From Hondaea fermentalgiana (Eukaryota; Sar; Bigyra; Thraustochytrida; Thraustochytriidae), in contig NPFB01000011.1 of NCBI GenBank assembly GCA_014084085.1, positions 403,701 through 431,556 on the forward strand: a stretch of 27,856 bases of DNA, written 5' to 3'. This document shows, piece after piece, positions 16,652 to 26,429 of the stretch; positions within the stretch are counted from its first letter, which is position 1, and every line of letters begins with the position of its first letter. The notes under the pieces were generated by a model. It saw nothing but the letters and a program-made list of their open reading frames with translations, was not told where the DNA came from and did not search any database. The position numbers were made by a program, and so were the translations under genes.

Positions 16652-18595
16652 ATGACCGGCCCCACAACGAACAATCGCAAGAGGTCAGGGTCGCCAGCAA
16701 TGATCCCCTCGGCAGAACCAACGCGGACAGCGAGTACATCCAAACCGGCGACGATGCCTTCATCCTCGAAACGAGCACTTCTCGCAACAAGCACAGAGTG
16801 GCGCAATCGCGACTCCGACCTGCTCAAGAACGGGACGACGAGACCTCCGCACATTTCCGCCTCAACGGAGGAGACCAAGCTTGAGGACCGCGGAGCGAAC
16901 ACGGTCCACGCGACGCCAGTCAATGCGCATCGCACCTCGGCCGTGCCGCCCCCGCACCCGACCCGCTCGCCAGCCACCAAGGCCATGGCCATGCCCAGCA
17001 CTGCCTCGACAACTGCATCGGGCAGGGCGAACCCTCCCGCGGGTGGCAACTCGCGAATCAAGGGACCCTGGACGCGCGAGGAAGACGAGCTCTTGGCCAA
17101 GCTTGTCAAAGAATTTGGGCCCAAAAAGTGGTCTGTTATTGCCTCGCACGTTCCCGGCCGCATCGGCAAGCAGTGCAGGGAGCGCTGGCTCAACCACTTG
17201 GACGCATCGGTGAAAAAGACCCCTTGGTCCGAAGCCGAGGACGCCACTTTGCTCAAGGCCCAACAGCAAATTGGAAACCGATGGTGCGAGATCGCCAAAA
17301 TGCTGCCTGGGCGTCCCGAAAATGCCGTCAAGAATCGTTGGAACTCGCTCATGAACCGCAGATATCCCAAGCACAAGGGCGGTGCTTCGGCTTCGTCCTC
17401 GCCGGCCGCCGCCAGCTCGGCGGCCTCTGCCCAACGAATGCACGCTGGCGCCCACCTTCAATCCACTCACCCCTCGCACGCGGCGGCAATGATGACTCAA
17501 GGTCGCCATGCTACCAACATGGGCTACATGCCTAGTCATCAAGCCTACGCCGGTACATACAGCAGCAACAACGGGGGCATGACCAGCAGCACCAGCTCTA
17601 CCGCCACAAAAAAGAAGTCGTCCACTTCGCGTAAGACCTCTTCCGCCAGCACCAAAAGGAGCTCGCGGGCCGCTGGCAGCGCCTCCCCCACGACTTCTCC
17701 TGCTGTTGCCACAACGCAAAGCTCGTCGAGTACGGGTACGGGTACCCCCACAGGCACTCGACGATCGCCGCGCACGCGCGAAACGCATGATAGCAATCTC
17801 GAGAACCACTCGCTCAACCTTTCGTCTCAGGAAGCGCCTATGCCAACCAAGCCGACAGTTGCAGAAAACGAGCTCGCGACAAAGGAGCGCAAACGCCCGC
17901 CTCCCGCACTCAACCTTTCCGCCACTGAGCTCAACACATTTTCGATGTCACCTACTCACAACCAGCTAGGTGGCTATCCTGATCATCCAATGCTCGCACC
18001 CTCGGCGCACGGCACGCCCCGCAGCGTGACATCCATGTTTGATCGCTTCGCTGCGAGTGTCGGCGCCCACAGCGATGCCGACCTTCTGGGCAGCATGGAT
18101 CTCGACGCGGTTGGCAATGGGCCTACCACGGCGTCGCCTCCATCCACGGAGGATGCCGCGGCAAGCAGCGCACTCACGAACTCGCTCGTGGGGCTCTCGA
18201 TTGATGACGATTTCAAGGATCTTCTTGGCGACATCACGCTGGCTGCAACGCCGCGTCGACCTGCCCCTGGGTCAAACTCGCACAGCATGATGGCTTCAGG
18301 AGCGCCATCGAGCTGCCGGATGAGCGGCAGCTCTAGACTCAGCGCCACTTTTCGGGCATCCTCACCCAGGGCGTCTGCCTCGCCTCGAGGTCTTGACCTC
18401 AATCTTTTGGACTCCTTGCATCTCCATGATGGCTTTGGCTTTCCTGCATCAACCACTTCTGTAGCAGCCTCGGACTTCAACTTTGATCTCTCGACCCCGC
18501 GACTCACGCAGTGCCAGAGTCCCGTCACCAAAATTCGTTCTGATATTTCGCGCTTTTTTGATGAAGGCAGGCTTGATGCCGACGCCGCAGCATGA
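16652..18595 (+). CDS. R2R3-MYB DNA-binding protein
   Basis: The protein has 647 residues from the ATG at 16652 to a TGA at 18593-18595. Two MYB repeats lie at about residues 134-237. R2 contains [13 protein letters not shown] and [18 protein letters not shown]3 contains [14 protein letters not shown] and [20 protein letters not shown]. These are almost canonical c-MYB-like helices with the regularly spaced Trp residues, so DNA binding is very likely. There is no R1 repeat upstream. Residues 1-130 and 240-647 are disordered, rich in Ser, Thr, Ala and Pro, with a Lys/Ser-rich basic patch at about 310-335 that may help nuclear import. Several short acidic or hydrophobic segments near the C-terminus (for example [10 protein letters not shown]) could be activation motifs. 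It is a separate MYB from the three-repeat gene, which points the other way 6.8 kb upstream. Confidence 0.95.
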   Translation: MTGPTTNNRKRSGSPAMIPSAEPTRTASTSKPATMPSSSKRALLATSTEWRNRDSDLLKNGTTRPPHISASTEETKLEDRGANTVHATPVNAHRTSAVPPPHPTRSPATKAMAMPSTASTTASGRANPPAGGNSRIKGPWTREEDELLAKLVKEFGPKKWSVIASHVPGRIGKQCRERWLNHLDASVKKTPWSEAEDATLLKAQQQIGNRWCEIAKMLPGRPENAVKNRWNSLMNRRYPKHKGGASASSSPAAASSAASAQRMHAGAHLQSTHPSHAAAMMTQGRHATNMGYMPSHQAYAGTYSSNNGGMTSSTSSTATKKKSSTSRKTSSASTKRSSRAAGSASPTTSPAVATTQSSSSTGTGTPTGTRRSPRTRETHDSNLENHSLNLSSQEAPMPTKPTVAENELATKERKRPPPALNLSATELNTFSMSPTHNQLGGYPDHPMLAPSAHGTPRSVTSMFDRFAASVGAHSDADLLGSMDLDAVGNGPTTASPPSTEDAAASSALTNSLVGLSIDDDFKDLLGDITLAATPRRPAPGSNSHSMMASGAPSSCRMSGSSRLSATFRASSPRASASPRGLDLNLLDSLHLHDGFGFPASTTSVAASDFNFDLSTPRLTQCQSPVTKIRSDISRFFDEGRLDADAAA

Positions 18596-18881
18596 ATCGA
18601 GAGTCAGCAGTTCTAAATCAAAACAAAAAAGATTGTACAGCCACAGATGCTCCTCTTCCTGGCCCTTTTTCCTCTGCCCGAGCCTTTGCCTTCCCTTGCC
18701 ATGCAATGCAACAACCACGACCATTCTTCTGGGGTCTCTCTGCCAATGGCTCCTGCCTGCAATCAGCAGCTGACTCTGCTTGCCACCGTCCCCAATGGTT
18801 CTGTCGGTGAAATCTCATAGGTCACCATCTGCGTGAAGCTTCTTCTCCTCCCTTCCCTTTCCTTCCCTGTTTTGCCTTTGT

Positions 18882-18890
18882 TATAAAAAG
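18882..18890 (+). promoter_or_regulatory. TATA-box candidate for the transporter gene
   Basis: TATAAAAAG lies 213 bp upstream of the transporter ATG and on its strand, just after a pyrimidine-rich tract. This is the best-placed TATA element in the window. Confidence 0.45.
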
Positions 18891-18915
18891 TTGTGCAACC
18901 AGCACTTGTCGTCTG

Positions 18916-18967
18916 CCAGTGTGCAGTGGAGTGCCGTGCAGTGTGTAGTGCAGTGCAGTGCAGTGCA
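18916..18967. repeat. CAGTG pentanucleotide array, imperfect
   Basis: GCAGT/CAGTG units, interrupted in the first half and perfect from about 18944 to 18966, lie right where the transcript of the transporter gene would start. Confidence 0.85.
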
Positions 18968-19102
18968 AGGCAGCGAGCAGTGCCTGGCTGACATAGCCGA
19001 TGCCTGTGAAATCCAATCCACAGCGTCTCGCCGCTCGCCTCGTGCGTCGCTGGCTACCCTAGACGCCCAAGGCTGCGCGCCAGCGCGCGCAGAAAGGGAA
19101 CC

Positions 19103-20457
19103 ATGCTTCGCACTCCGCGGCAGCTCCGCGCGCCGCTGCTCGACGTCGAAGACGCCGAAGGCTCGCTTGCAGCGGAGATCGCAAGACCTGCAGGCCTCGA
19201 CGAGATCCCGCTCCTCGACGACACGGACGTCGACGATGACGACAGCGACCACGGAGGAGGGACCGTTGACGTCGACCCTCCTCTCGACTTCCTGCGCGTC
19301 GCCTCACATGAGCAGAATATCGACAACATGCCGCGCCGCCCCGCCGCCGATGCGGCAAGTGTCCTTGTTTCGACGTACAACCTCACGAGCACAATTCTCG
19401 GCGCTGGCATTCTCTCCATACCGTATGCTCTCGCCCAGTGCGGGCTTGTAGTCGGCCTCTTGCTTCTTTCCTTCACCGCTGTCGCTTCGACAATGAGCTG
19501 CAACCTCATCCTCTCTTCGTATCTGCGGACGGGCCGTGGCAGCTTTGGCGATCTCGCACTTGCGCTCTTTGGGCCGTGGACCTCGAATGCAGTCAAGGTG
19601 CTCATCGTAGTCTTGAACATTGGCGCCGCCAGCGCTTACATTCTCGTTGTCAAGTCGTTGCTTCCTCCAAGTCTCTGCGAATTTGCTGGGTCCGACTCCG
19701 TCTTTTGCAAAGGTCCAGTCAGCGACGACATCGTCACTGGTATTGTCGTCTTTGGCATTGTGTACCCTCTTTGCTGTCTCGAGAATCTTTCGTCGCTTCG
19801 GCACACGAGCATGCTGGCCTTTATCTTTGCTGTTTTCCTCACCACGGCCATTGCAATTCGTTCCGTGCAGTTTGGCGAGTTCTGCGGCATCTCGTACGGC
19901 CCCAAGTCATATTCGAGCCTCTTCCAGGGCCTGCCCGTCTTTTGCTTCTCCTTTGTTTGCCACCTCAACGTGCTGCCTGTTTATGGTCAGCTTCGAAAGC
20001 GCTCGCCCGATCGCATGCGCAATGTCTTTCGGAATGCCATCGTCTTTGCGATGCTCCTCTATTGCGTTGCTGGCTCCTTTGGCTACATTCGTTTCAGCTG
20101 CACACCCGAAGGTGTCCCGGACAACATTCTTGCAATCGGTTTCTTCCCCACTGACGACTATCTCATTGCCGCCGCGCGTATTGCTGAGGCTTTCACTTGT
20201 ACTCTGGCTCTTCCGCTCATCCAATATCCGACCCGCGTCGCAATTCACAGTTGGCTTTTTGCCACGCCCAAGTATCTGAATGAATCCAACCACCAGCCGC
20301 GAGGCGCAAACGCAGCGTCCACGGCGCAAGTGAATGGAGGCGAGCGCGGGAACGGCGCCGTCGCTCCGACTGCTTCTGCTACTACGAGTGCGGCTGCTAA
20401 CGCCGGAGAAAATGCTTCAGGTTTCTCGCGAGCCCCGGAGTCTCAAGCGCTTCTGTC

Positions 20458-20490
<33 letters not shown>

Positions 20491-20863
20491 TCGTCAGCAT
20501 GGCCATGGAAACCACAACACCCTCTTCATGAGGGCAATTGAAGCGTTTGGCATTCTCCTGGTCGGCTACACGCTTGCACTCGTGGTTCCCAATGTATCCA
20601 CCGTTTTTGGGCTCCTGGGTAGCGTGTGTTGCTCTCTGGTTGTCTTCATCCTCCCTGGTATATTTTATTTGCGCTCGACTCAGTCCGCGATGCGTCGCGT
20701 AGAAGCTGCCAATCCGCAAGAGCTTTCTTACAATGACAAACAAGCTGCTCGTCACCTCATTCGCCAACGTATCGTCTCATGGATACTTATCATTTTTGGT
20801 TCCGTCGTCGCGGTCTTGGGCACCGCGGCGACGGCCTCGAGTATCGACTCATCCAGCGCGTAG
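19103..20863 (+). CDS. AAAP-family amino-acid transporter, probably vacuolar
   Basis: The 586-residue membrane protein belongs to the amino acid/auxin permease superfamily (Pfam Aa_trans), in the style of yeast AVT and animal SLC38 carriers. The family signature TSTILGAGILSIPYAL sits in the first membrane helix (residues 95-110). About eleven membrane segments are visible, near 92-110, 113-138, 163-187, 208-225, 235-252, 272-294, 310-330, 357-376, 480-498, 499-523 and 556-578. The first 86 residues are acidic and soluble and contain DEIPLL (33-38), a [DE]xxxL[LI] adaptor-binding motif common in vacuolar and lysosomal proteins. A 90-residue low-complexity loop with ten glutamines (453-462) separates the eighth and ninth segments. 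The start follows GGGAACC. Substrate and direction cannot be decided from sequence; SLC38-like neutral amino acids are a reasonable guess. Confidence 0.93.
20458..20489 (+). repeat. CAG array encoding a poly-Gln tract
   Basis: Ten CAG codons in tandem encode residues 453-462 of the amino-acid transporter, within a soluble loop. The array is in frame and tolerated by the protein. Confidence 0.9.
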
Positions 20864-21294
20864 GGCCACGTATGATTTGCCACTGATTTTGATTCTTTGA
20901 TCCCCTTCTCTTTTTCTGATGTTCTTTCTTCATGCCGCGCAAAGACGGGAAACAGGTGAATCCGTGCTCTGTCTGCCGCGTACAAGCGAGAGGATGCTGC
21001 GTACAACAGCAAGCCTTTCTCTTGCTTTCGTCCCCCTCAATGTTCTCCTCCTGTCCATCAGCATGCCTATAATGTATTATTCGCCGCCCGCGCCATCGCG
21101 GTGTGTTCTCAACCTAACCGTGAGCGATTACCCCCCCAAAAAACAACACTTGATTGCTTCTTCACCCAGCTTTACAGGGAAAATTTCCCAAACCGGATTC
21201 ACTTCACAGTGCGCACGCAGTCAAAGACGGGCCGGCCGGCCAGCCAGACAGACAGCGAGCTAGCTAGCCAGCGACGCCTTGGGCGCTCGCGAGA
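20864..21294. promoter_or_regulatory. Intergenic region upstream of the SNF2-LRR gene
   Basis: These 431 bp hold the transporter 3' end and the SNF2-LRR promoter. A CTATAATGTATTAT patch lies at about 21067-21080, roughly 220 bp before the start, and a C7A6 run near 21131-21143. A GACA/GCTAG-type repeat (about 21240-21270) lies 25-55 bp before the ATG. No coding frame is credible. Confidence 0.45.
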
Positions 21295-24200
21295 ATGTCT
21301 CGGGCCGCAGCTCCGCCTGCGAGTAATAAGCGCGCCAAGCTTGCGCTGGACCTTGAGTTGAGCTCAGATGAAGACGACCACTTCTCTGGCGACGATGACC
21401 ATACCTCGCGCGCGGCTCTGCCGAAGCAGACAATACAACCACCAAAGGTCGCGAACGCAAGTACGGCCGCGAACAAGCCTCGCAAAGGCGGTGCTGTAAA
21501 GACACGAGCAAGTCGGGCTCGCGCCCCTGCCAAAGGACAACCAAAAGCCAGAAGAAATCCCCCCCGAACGCGTTCTCGCGCCGTCGCTGCCGAAGACATT
21601 GAGGAAGATGATAGTCTTCTTGACGATGGTGACGAAGAGGAAGAAGAAAATGACGACGACGACAACGATCCCACGCTCAAAGGTTTTATTGTCTTTACCT
21701 CTGACGAAGAAGAAGAGGAAGACGATGATGAGGAAGTCGTTCTGGAAAGCGGCGATGATATCGATATGTCGGACGACGAAGGCATGAACGAGGAGAAAAA
21801 GAATAAAAGGACGAAAAGGGGAAAAAGCACGACGCCTCCGCGGCGCAAACTCAAACGCGCTCGGCACAATAAAGGCAAACGAATCAAGGAATCAACTGCC
21901 AAGCTTGCCGCATTTGATGCCTTGCAAGACGAAGAAGACCGGAAGGAAGCAGCTGCGCGTGAAAAGATGCGCGAAGTCCTGTCGAAAATGGAAGACAATC
22001 GTGCCACTAGACTTTTTGATCTTTGCCAGATTCCCCCCACTCTCAATGCTTCGCTCCATCCCCACCAACACCAAGCTTTGAGCTGGCTCTACACGCAGGA
22101 ATTGAAGCATCAATGCGGTATGCTCTGCGACGACCAGGGCCTCGGAAAAACAGTCGAAATGATTGCCCTCATTCTGAAAAATACCCCCGACAAGTGGAAA
22201 GCCAAGAGAGAGAAGCGCATTGAAGAGAACAAACGCAAGTTTTCACAGGGCAAAATCGCCGACCGCGATCTACCCTTTCCCGAAGGCTGCTCCAAGACGA
22301 CACTTTGCGTGCTGCCCATTTCTCTCATCAAGCAGTGGAAAACCGAAATTGAGCGCTTCAGCAGTGGGCTTCTTCGCGTCGGCGTCTACGACACCAATGC
22401 GGACCGCGACGAGCTCAGCAGGACCTTTGACGAGTACGACGTTATTCTTACAACGTATTCCATCATGCGTATTGAGGGCGAGAAACCGGACGAGAAGAAT
22501 CGCAAGAACGAAGAAGACGCCTCGCAAGATCGGCGTCGAGCATTCGTTCGGCGCCAGGTTCTCGCAGAACGTGAGCATGCGTTCAAGGAGCGTCACACCA
22601 ATCAATCAGTCTTCACAAGGCTCGGCCCCCTCTTTCGCCACTACTGGTACAGAGTTGTTCTTGACGAGAGTCACATCATCAAAACCTCGACCACATCGAC
22701 GTACAGAGCAGCATGCAGACTCTTATCGCTTCACCGCTGGTGTGTCACAGGCACTCCAATTCACAACTCGCTCGACGAGCTCTACAGTCAGCTTTCCTTT
22801 CTCGTTCACGTACATATGGCCTCTTCGAAAGCGGAATGGAAGAAGCTGATCACTAAACCGATCACTGAGGTGGTTGACATGAATGCCAAGGGCAACACAT
22901 CAGTCAAAGATTCGCTCAAGAAAGATATCGAAGTTGCCTGGCAGCTGCTTGCTCGTTGCATCTCTGACTTTGTGATTCGCAGGACCAAGCACACTCCCAA
23001 TGCCGACAACACCCTGTCCCTGGTGCCTCTTCCATACCGTGAGACCTTTATCCGCCACATCCCTCTCGGCCAACTCGAGCGGAGGAACTACGACCGTCTC
23101 TACGCGTGTTCGCGTGACGCCTTTCAGCGTATCGCAGGAGAGACCATGGACGTCATCATGAAGAATATGTTCGTCTGGCTCATTCGCTTGCGCCAGTTTT
23201 GCAACCACCCGCTACTTATTGCGCATGCTCTCGGAGCCGACGACCTCATGACGACCTTGTTGCGGGATGACGAGGACTCTGGCTCCGATGGTGATGACGA
23301 CGACGACGAAAACAACGAGGATGACAACTTCTTTGGCCAGAATGCTGCCAAGGGCGACGGCATGACTGGCCCCGGCGCTCTCAATGCAGAAATCAAGATC
23401 CCCCAGAACTTTAGTGCCGCGAATTCTGAGCGTGTCGAAGCCTTAGTGACCGAATGGTCGACAGACGCCAATCTGAGTGGCGCAGACTTGGTTAATCTTC
23501 GAAAGTCAGCCATCATCACCGTCAAGCAAGAGATTCGAAAAGCACGCAAGCTAGCTCGCTCCCAGGCACGCGCTGCGTATGAAAAGCGCCGAATGGAAGA
23601 TAATGAGCTCTTGACACTTGACGATGCAGAAGACGCTCCAACTACACACCTGCGGAGTCCTGCTCTCGAACGATTTTACGAATCGCTTCAGCAGCAGCCC
23701 AACGAGACAGCATTTCAAATGGCAAGGAGACGCGCGACATTTTGGCCTAGCAGCAAGCTTGCTGCCATAATCGAGGACCTTCTCGCGTTGCGCCGGCAAA
23801 ATCCGAGCCTTAAGGCCTTGGTTTTCTCACAGTTCACTAAATACCTCGATCTGATTGAGCATGCAATCATCAGATATGGCTTCAAGGTCGTCCGCCTCGA
23901 TGGCACGATGAGTCAAGCGGAGCGCGAGGTCTCCCTCGAACGCTTTCGGGACGACCCTTCTGTCAACATTTTTCTTATTAGCTTGCGCGCAGGTGGGCTC
24001 GGACTCAATCTTGTGGCTGGCTCCGACGTGCTCATCGCAGATCCTTGGTGGAACGAGAGCCTCGAGGCTCAGGCGATTGACCGTGTGCACCGTATCGGCC
24101 AACTCAAGCCTGTACGCGTTATTCGCTACGTTACCAACCACTCGATCGAGGAACAAATGCTCAGGATGCAGGAGCGTAAACGCGCTCTCAGCGCCGGGGC

Positions 24201-26241
24201 CTTCTCCGAAAAGTTCCAGGATGCCAAGACGTTGACCCTCCAAGATCTGCAAAACATTTTCGAAGACCACACGACAAGCGCCGGTATCCTCGAAACCACA
24301 GAGGACGGCACGCACAAAACATCTCTGCAGATGGTGTACGAGAGTCTCGAGAAGCAGCTTGAAGAGGTCGAACATGGGGTGCGCAACGCAGTCGGGGAGT
24401 GTATCGGCCCGCACCCGAATCGAACTCCTCCCACGCTTGTCTCCCAGAGTGCCTCGGCCTTCTTTGCGCAGAGTTGCCCGGGTGCCATTGGCACGCTGCG
24501 GCGCATTCGCGACTGCGGCAACGTCATCGACGACGCCCTGAGCGATGGTCTTGATTTTATTGGTGACAACGCTAGTGACAATGGCGCTGGTGACGCTGCT
24601 GCGCGCCTTCGCGCCGCGACAGCGGCTTTGCCGTGTCTCAGGTCACTCAAGAATCGCGGGACACTTTCGACCTGCATGCTATCGCTCGCGAATCATCTCG
24701 ACTGCAACGAGAGCTTTGCGCAGAGTCAAGTACTTGCGAAGGTGCAGGGTTTCATGTTGAATGGAACCCGACCTGCATCGCTGCGCTACAGTGCTATAAA
24801 CACACTTCGAGACCCGTCGCTGGGAAATCTGCGGTCCTTACATCTGGAATGTTGCCAGCCTTTGACGCCGGATCTTCTTCGGGAAGCTGCACGGCTGAGT
24901 GGCCATTCGCTGCGCGAGCTGCGCCTCATCAATTGCGGGCATGTGCTTGATGACGACACCGTGGCTACCGTTCTCGATATTTGCGGCGAGCTCCGCGCTG
25001 TGGAGTTCACTTGTGCGTACAAACTGCTACGGCTCGACCGTGTATTCGCGCAAGATGGTCTGCAAGAGATCTCAATGAGGGACTGTCACGAGGCAAGGAT
25101 CTCGCACGATGGCCTCGTTCGTCTGAACTGGTCCGCACTTTCCACCTTGGAGATCCTTGATCTCTCCCACTGCAAGAACCTGCTTGGACAGCGACGCGAC
25201 GCACGGGCCGAGATTCTGGGCGTTGACCACGAAAAGGATACTGTAAGCTACGTGATTGAAAACACGCCACGTCTTCGCGTGCTTCGATGCGCTGGTGCCG
25301 ACCAGCACACGTTCAACCAAGCAATGTTGAAGGCGATCTCGACACGCTTGTTTGCTCTTATAGAGCTCGATGTAAGCGAGTGTGTCAATCTTTTCGCCTC
25401 ACGCTCCTTTCTGACCGAGCTCGTAGAGACTGCTCCTGACTTGCGCACAGTGCGGATGTCTCGATGCCCTATTCCCAACATCCAAGACCGCGAACAGAGT
25501 CTACTTCGCGAAAAGTTCCACATGGAGACCGTCGCGGCCAAAAAGATTTCTATGGAGCATGTAGATGAAGAGACCATCAATAGAACCATCATGGAGATGT
25601 CGGCGAAGACTGACGTGCCGGGCGAAAGCGGCGTCAACGTGCAAAAGGAGCGACTCATGGACATGAACGACAATTTTCTGTCGGTCCCGCCGAGCGCACA
25701 AAAGAGACCTCCTCCCCCGCGGAGCGGGCCCGTGGCTACCATGTCTGGCGCGACACAGCAGGGCGATGCTACTGTGGCAAGCAGCGGGCAAGGTGCCGAG
25801 GATGCCGAAGAGGCGAAAACGGCACAGGCGACGACGGAAGATCCTCTGCGCGAGGGCGCTAGACACCTTTTGTACTCCTTGAGCAAGCTTTCGAAATTGG
25901 AGGTCTTAGAACTCGGGCTCATGGATGTCATTGACGACTTTTTGGTGCGGAGCGTTGCGAAGAGCTGCCCGAATCTGCGTGTGGTCAACTTTTCTGGCTG
26001 CTCCGGGATCTCTGACAATGGTGTGCGCGCGCTTGCGTTCCTGCACAAGCTCGAAGAATTGGATCTCTCGTGGTGCCCTGCCATATCCCACGCCACGGTC
26101 ATTGGTCTCTTGCAACACTTACCGCGACTGCGTTCCCTTCGTCTCTACGGCTGCCACGACCTCGACGTTCTCAAGATATCAGAGGCCATTCGTACCCGCG
26201 CAATCAGCTGCAACCCCGTGCTCTCCGTCTGGTTCGGGTAG
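21295..26241 (+). CDS. SNF2-family ATPase (Rad5/Rad16/TTF2-like) with C-terminal LRRs
   Basis: The 1648-residue protein is read in one exon. Residues 1-240 are acidic/basic and disordered, with poly-Glu/Asp runs and Lys/Arg patches likely to import it to the nucleus. The ATPase core follows. Motif I is DDQGLGKT (about 279-286), then SLIKQWKTEIERF and the DESH Walker B (about 457). The WCVTGTPIHNSLDELYSQL block and IRRTKH come next, and RLRQFCNHPLL ends the first lobe. The second lobe has KALVFSQFTKYLD (about 840), RLDGTMSQAERE and QAIDRVHRIGQ (about 926-936). The core sequence groups with Rad5/Rad16 and TTF2. Where Rad5/Rad16 carry a RING finger, this protein has a poly-acidic insert (about 658-682) and a charged helix, with no Cys/His zinc pattern. 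Residues about 1115-1648 form AMN1/FBXL-type leucine-rich repeats, interrupted by a low-complexity insert (about 1410-1520). A role in chromatin remodelling or displacement of DNA-bound proteins is inferred. Confidence 0.94.
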   Translation: MSRAAAPPASNKRAKLALDLELSSDEDDHFSGDDDHTSRAALPKQTIQPPKVANASTAANKPRKGGAVKTRASRARAPAKGQPKARRNPPRTRSRAVAAEDIEEDDSLLDDGDEEEEENDDDDNDPTLKGFIVFTSDEEEEEDDDEEVVLESGDDIDMSDDEGMNEEKKNKRTKRGKSTTPPRRKLKRARHNKGKRIKESTAKLAAFDALQDEEDRKEAAAREKMREVLSKMEDNRATRLFDLCQIPPTLNASLHPHQHQALSWLYTQELKHQCGMLCDDQGLGKTVEMIALILKNTPDKWKAKREKRIEENKRKFSQGKIADRDLPFPEGCSKTTLCVLPISLIKQWKTEIERFSSGLLRVGVYDTNADRDELSRTFDEYDVILTTYSIMRIEGEKPDEKNRKNEEDASQDRRRAFVRRQVLAEREHAFKERHTNQSVFTRLGPLFRHYWYRVVLDESHIIKTSTTSTYRAACRLLSLHRWCVTGTPIHNSLDELYSQLSFLVHVHMASSKAEWKKLITKPITEVVDMNAKGNTSVKDSLKKDIEVAWQLLARCISDFVIRRTKHTPNADNTLSLVPLPYRETFIRHIPLGQLERRNYDRLYACSRDAFQRIAGETMDVIMKNMFVWLIRLRQFCNHPLLIAHALGADDLMTTLLRDDEDSGSDGDDDDDENNEDDNFFGQNAAKGDGMTGPGALNAEIKIPQNFSAANSERVEALVTEWSTDANLSGADLVNLRKSAIITVKQEIRKARKLARSQARAAYEKRRMEDNELLTLDDAEDAPTTHLRSPALERFYESLQQQPNETAFQMARRRATFWPSSKLAAIIEDLLALRRQNPSLKALVFSQFTKYLDLIEHAIIRYGFKVVRLDGTMSQAEREVSLERFRDDPSVNIFLISLRAGGLGLNLVAGSDVLIADPWWNESLEAQAIDRVHRIGQLKPVRVIRYVTNHSIEEQMLRMQERKRALSAGAFSEKFQDAKTLTLQDLQNIFEDHTTSAGILETTEDGTHKTSLQMVYESLEKQLEEVEHGVRNAVGECIGPHPNRTPPTLVSQSASAFFAQSCPGAIGTLRRIRDCGNVIDDALSDGLDFIGDNASDNGAGDAAARLRAATAALPCLRSLKNRGTLSTCMLSLANHLDCNESFAQSQVLAKVQGFMLNGTRPASLRYSAINTLRDPSLGNLRSLHLECCQPLTPDLLREAARLSGHSLRELRLINCGHVLDDDTVATVLDICGELRAVEFTCAYKLLRLDRVFAQDGLQEISMRDCHEARISHDGLVRLNWSALSTLEILDLSHCKNLLGQRRDARAEILGVDHEKDTVSYVIENTPRLRVLRCAGADQHTFNQAMLKAISTRLFALIELDVSECVNLFASRSFLTELVETAPDLRTVRMSRCPIPNIQDREQSLLREKFHMETVAAKKISMEHVDEETINRTIMEMSAKTDVPGESGVNVQKERLMDMNDNFLSVPPSAQKRPPPPRSGPVATMSGATQQGDATVASSGQGAEDAEEAKTAQATTEDPLREGARHLLYSLSKLSKLEVLELGLMDVIDDFLVRSVAKSCPNLRVVNFSGCSGISDNGVRALAFLHKLEELDLSWCPAISHATVIGLLQHLPRLRSLRLYGCHDLDVLKISEAIRTRAISCNPVLSVWFG

Positions 26242-26270
26242 TCGTACTAGTTGTAGACAGTAGGCCTAGT

Positions 26271-26276
26271 AATAAA
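26271..26276 (+). terminator. Polyadenylation signal of the SNF2-LRR gene
   Basis: AATAAA lies 30 bp after the SNF2-LRR stop codon, on the same strand. It is a canonical eukaryotic polyadenylation hexamer in a suitable place, about 150 bp before the next start codon. Confidence 0.5.
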
Positions 26277-26429
26277 GACTTGTATGGTTAACATGGATAA
26301 TGATGTGACAGCAAAACCAACTTTCGCCAAGCAGAGTGGTGGACGCGCGGCTCACACGTACACGTGCGGAGGAGACGCGCAAGCTCTACGCGGGGAAGTA
26401 AAGCTTTGGGCCTCGAGAGAAGAGCCGCG

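Larger units (their letters stand above)
18596..19102. promoter_or_regulatory. Intergenic region and promoter of the transporter gene
   Basis: These 507 bp hold the 3' flank of the R2R3-MYB gene and the upstream region of the amino-acid transporter gene. A pyrimidine-rich patch (about 18840-18880) leads into TATAAAAAG at 18882-18890. This would place a transcription start near 18915 and give a leader of about 190 nt that begins inside a CAGTG-type repeat. No other gene is seen. Confidence 0.5.

Noticed and set aside
16114..17376. 420-codon minus-strand open frame
   Set aside because: Antisense to the N-terminal half and MYB repeats of the R2R3-MYB gene, whose domain evidence is decisive.
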